A DNA stretch of 6,848 nucleotides, from assembly GCA_934230685.1 (NCBI GenBank), contig CAKQFF010000103.1:1-6848 (forward strand), written 5' to 3'. A program made the translations under genes and the position numbers. Every line of letters starts with the position of its first letter. Positions within the stretch are counted from its first letter, which is position 1. This DNA is from an uncultured Prevotella sp. GTDB taxonomy: Bacteria > Bacteroidota > Bacteroidia > Bacteroidales > Bacteroidaceae. This document shows, in pieces, positions 6,737 to 6,848 of the stretch. The notes beneath the pieces are model-generated. The model did no database searches. It saw only the letters and a list, made by a program, of their open reading frames with translations, and had not been told where the DNA came from.

Positions 6737-6848
6737 ATTGCTTATGTTTAACTTAAAAAACTTTCTTTAGTAAATGAAAATCCTCACGGACTCTCATCGT
6801 TACCTGTTAAACAATCGTTCAATTTACCTTAAACCTAATAACTAAAAA
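6737..6848. other. A/T-rich intergenic end of the window, no gene supported
   Basis: 112 bases of A/T-rich sequence after the lyase terminator. I find no exact TAnnTTTG box, RNA gene or strong hairpin. It is likely the leader or promoter region of a gene beyond the right edge. A 23-codon reading frame (6774-6845) is present but is not supported. Confidence 0.5.

Noticed and set aside
6774..6845. A 23-codon plus-strand frame starting with ATG in the final intergenic stretch
   Set aside because: It is short, has no clear promoter, and shows no attenuator hairpin after it. A leader peptide is possible but nothing supports it.

Overview
The window looks like chromosomal DNA from a Bacteroidales bacterium, most likely Prevotella-like. 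Three things point there. The upstream regions carry Bacteroidetes-type promoter boxes (TAnnTTTG at -7, TTTG near -33). The starts are preceded by A/T-rich leaders without Shine-Dalgarno motifs. The proteins, including a GH130 mannoside phosphorylase, a periplasmic chondroitin AC lyase and a small flavin reductase-like protein, are typical of gut or oral Bacteroidales. Genus is inference only.

Layout. Positions 1-4427 are read leftwards (minus strand). In transcription order they hold pepT (tripeptidase, 4427-3204), a flavin reductase-like protein (3081-2572), an unrecognised helical 240-aa protein (2499-1777) closed by a strong intrinsic terminator (1736-1766), then a separately promoted pair: an AmpG-like MFS transporter (1644-313) and the first 87 codons of a GH130 glycoside phosphorylase that runs off the left edge (262-1). 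From 4558 rightwards (plus strand) there is one large secreted enzyme, a PL8 chondroitin AC lyase (4558-6702), closed by a GC-rich hairpin (6708-6736). pepT and the lyase are divergent and share a 130-bp promoter region. The last 112 bases (6737-6848) are A/T-rich and hold no gene I can support.

How the genes fit together. The transporter and GH130 enzyme form a compact cytoplasmic-import plus phosphorolysis module: a beta-mannosyl disaccharide (Man-GlcNAc from N-glycan cores, or mannobiose or mannooligosaccharides) would be imported and cleaved with phosphate to mannose-1-phosphate. The lyase depolymerises chondroitin sulfate or hyaluronan outside the cytoplasm. Both suit a bacterium feeding on host glycans, but they are separate transcription units and no SusC/SusD pair, sulfatase or GH88 is visible here. 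pepT and the flavin reductase-like gene are general metabolism. A 54-bp imperfect hairpin with perfect 13-bp ends (3127-3180), sitting between pepT and the flavin reductase gene, is the most mobile-element-like structure. I see no overtly new biological system; the best leads are the unrecognised 240-aa protein and the 54-bp palindrome.
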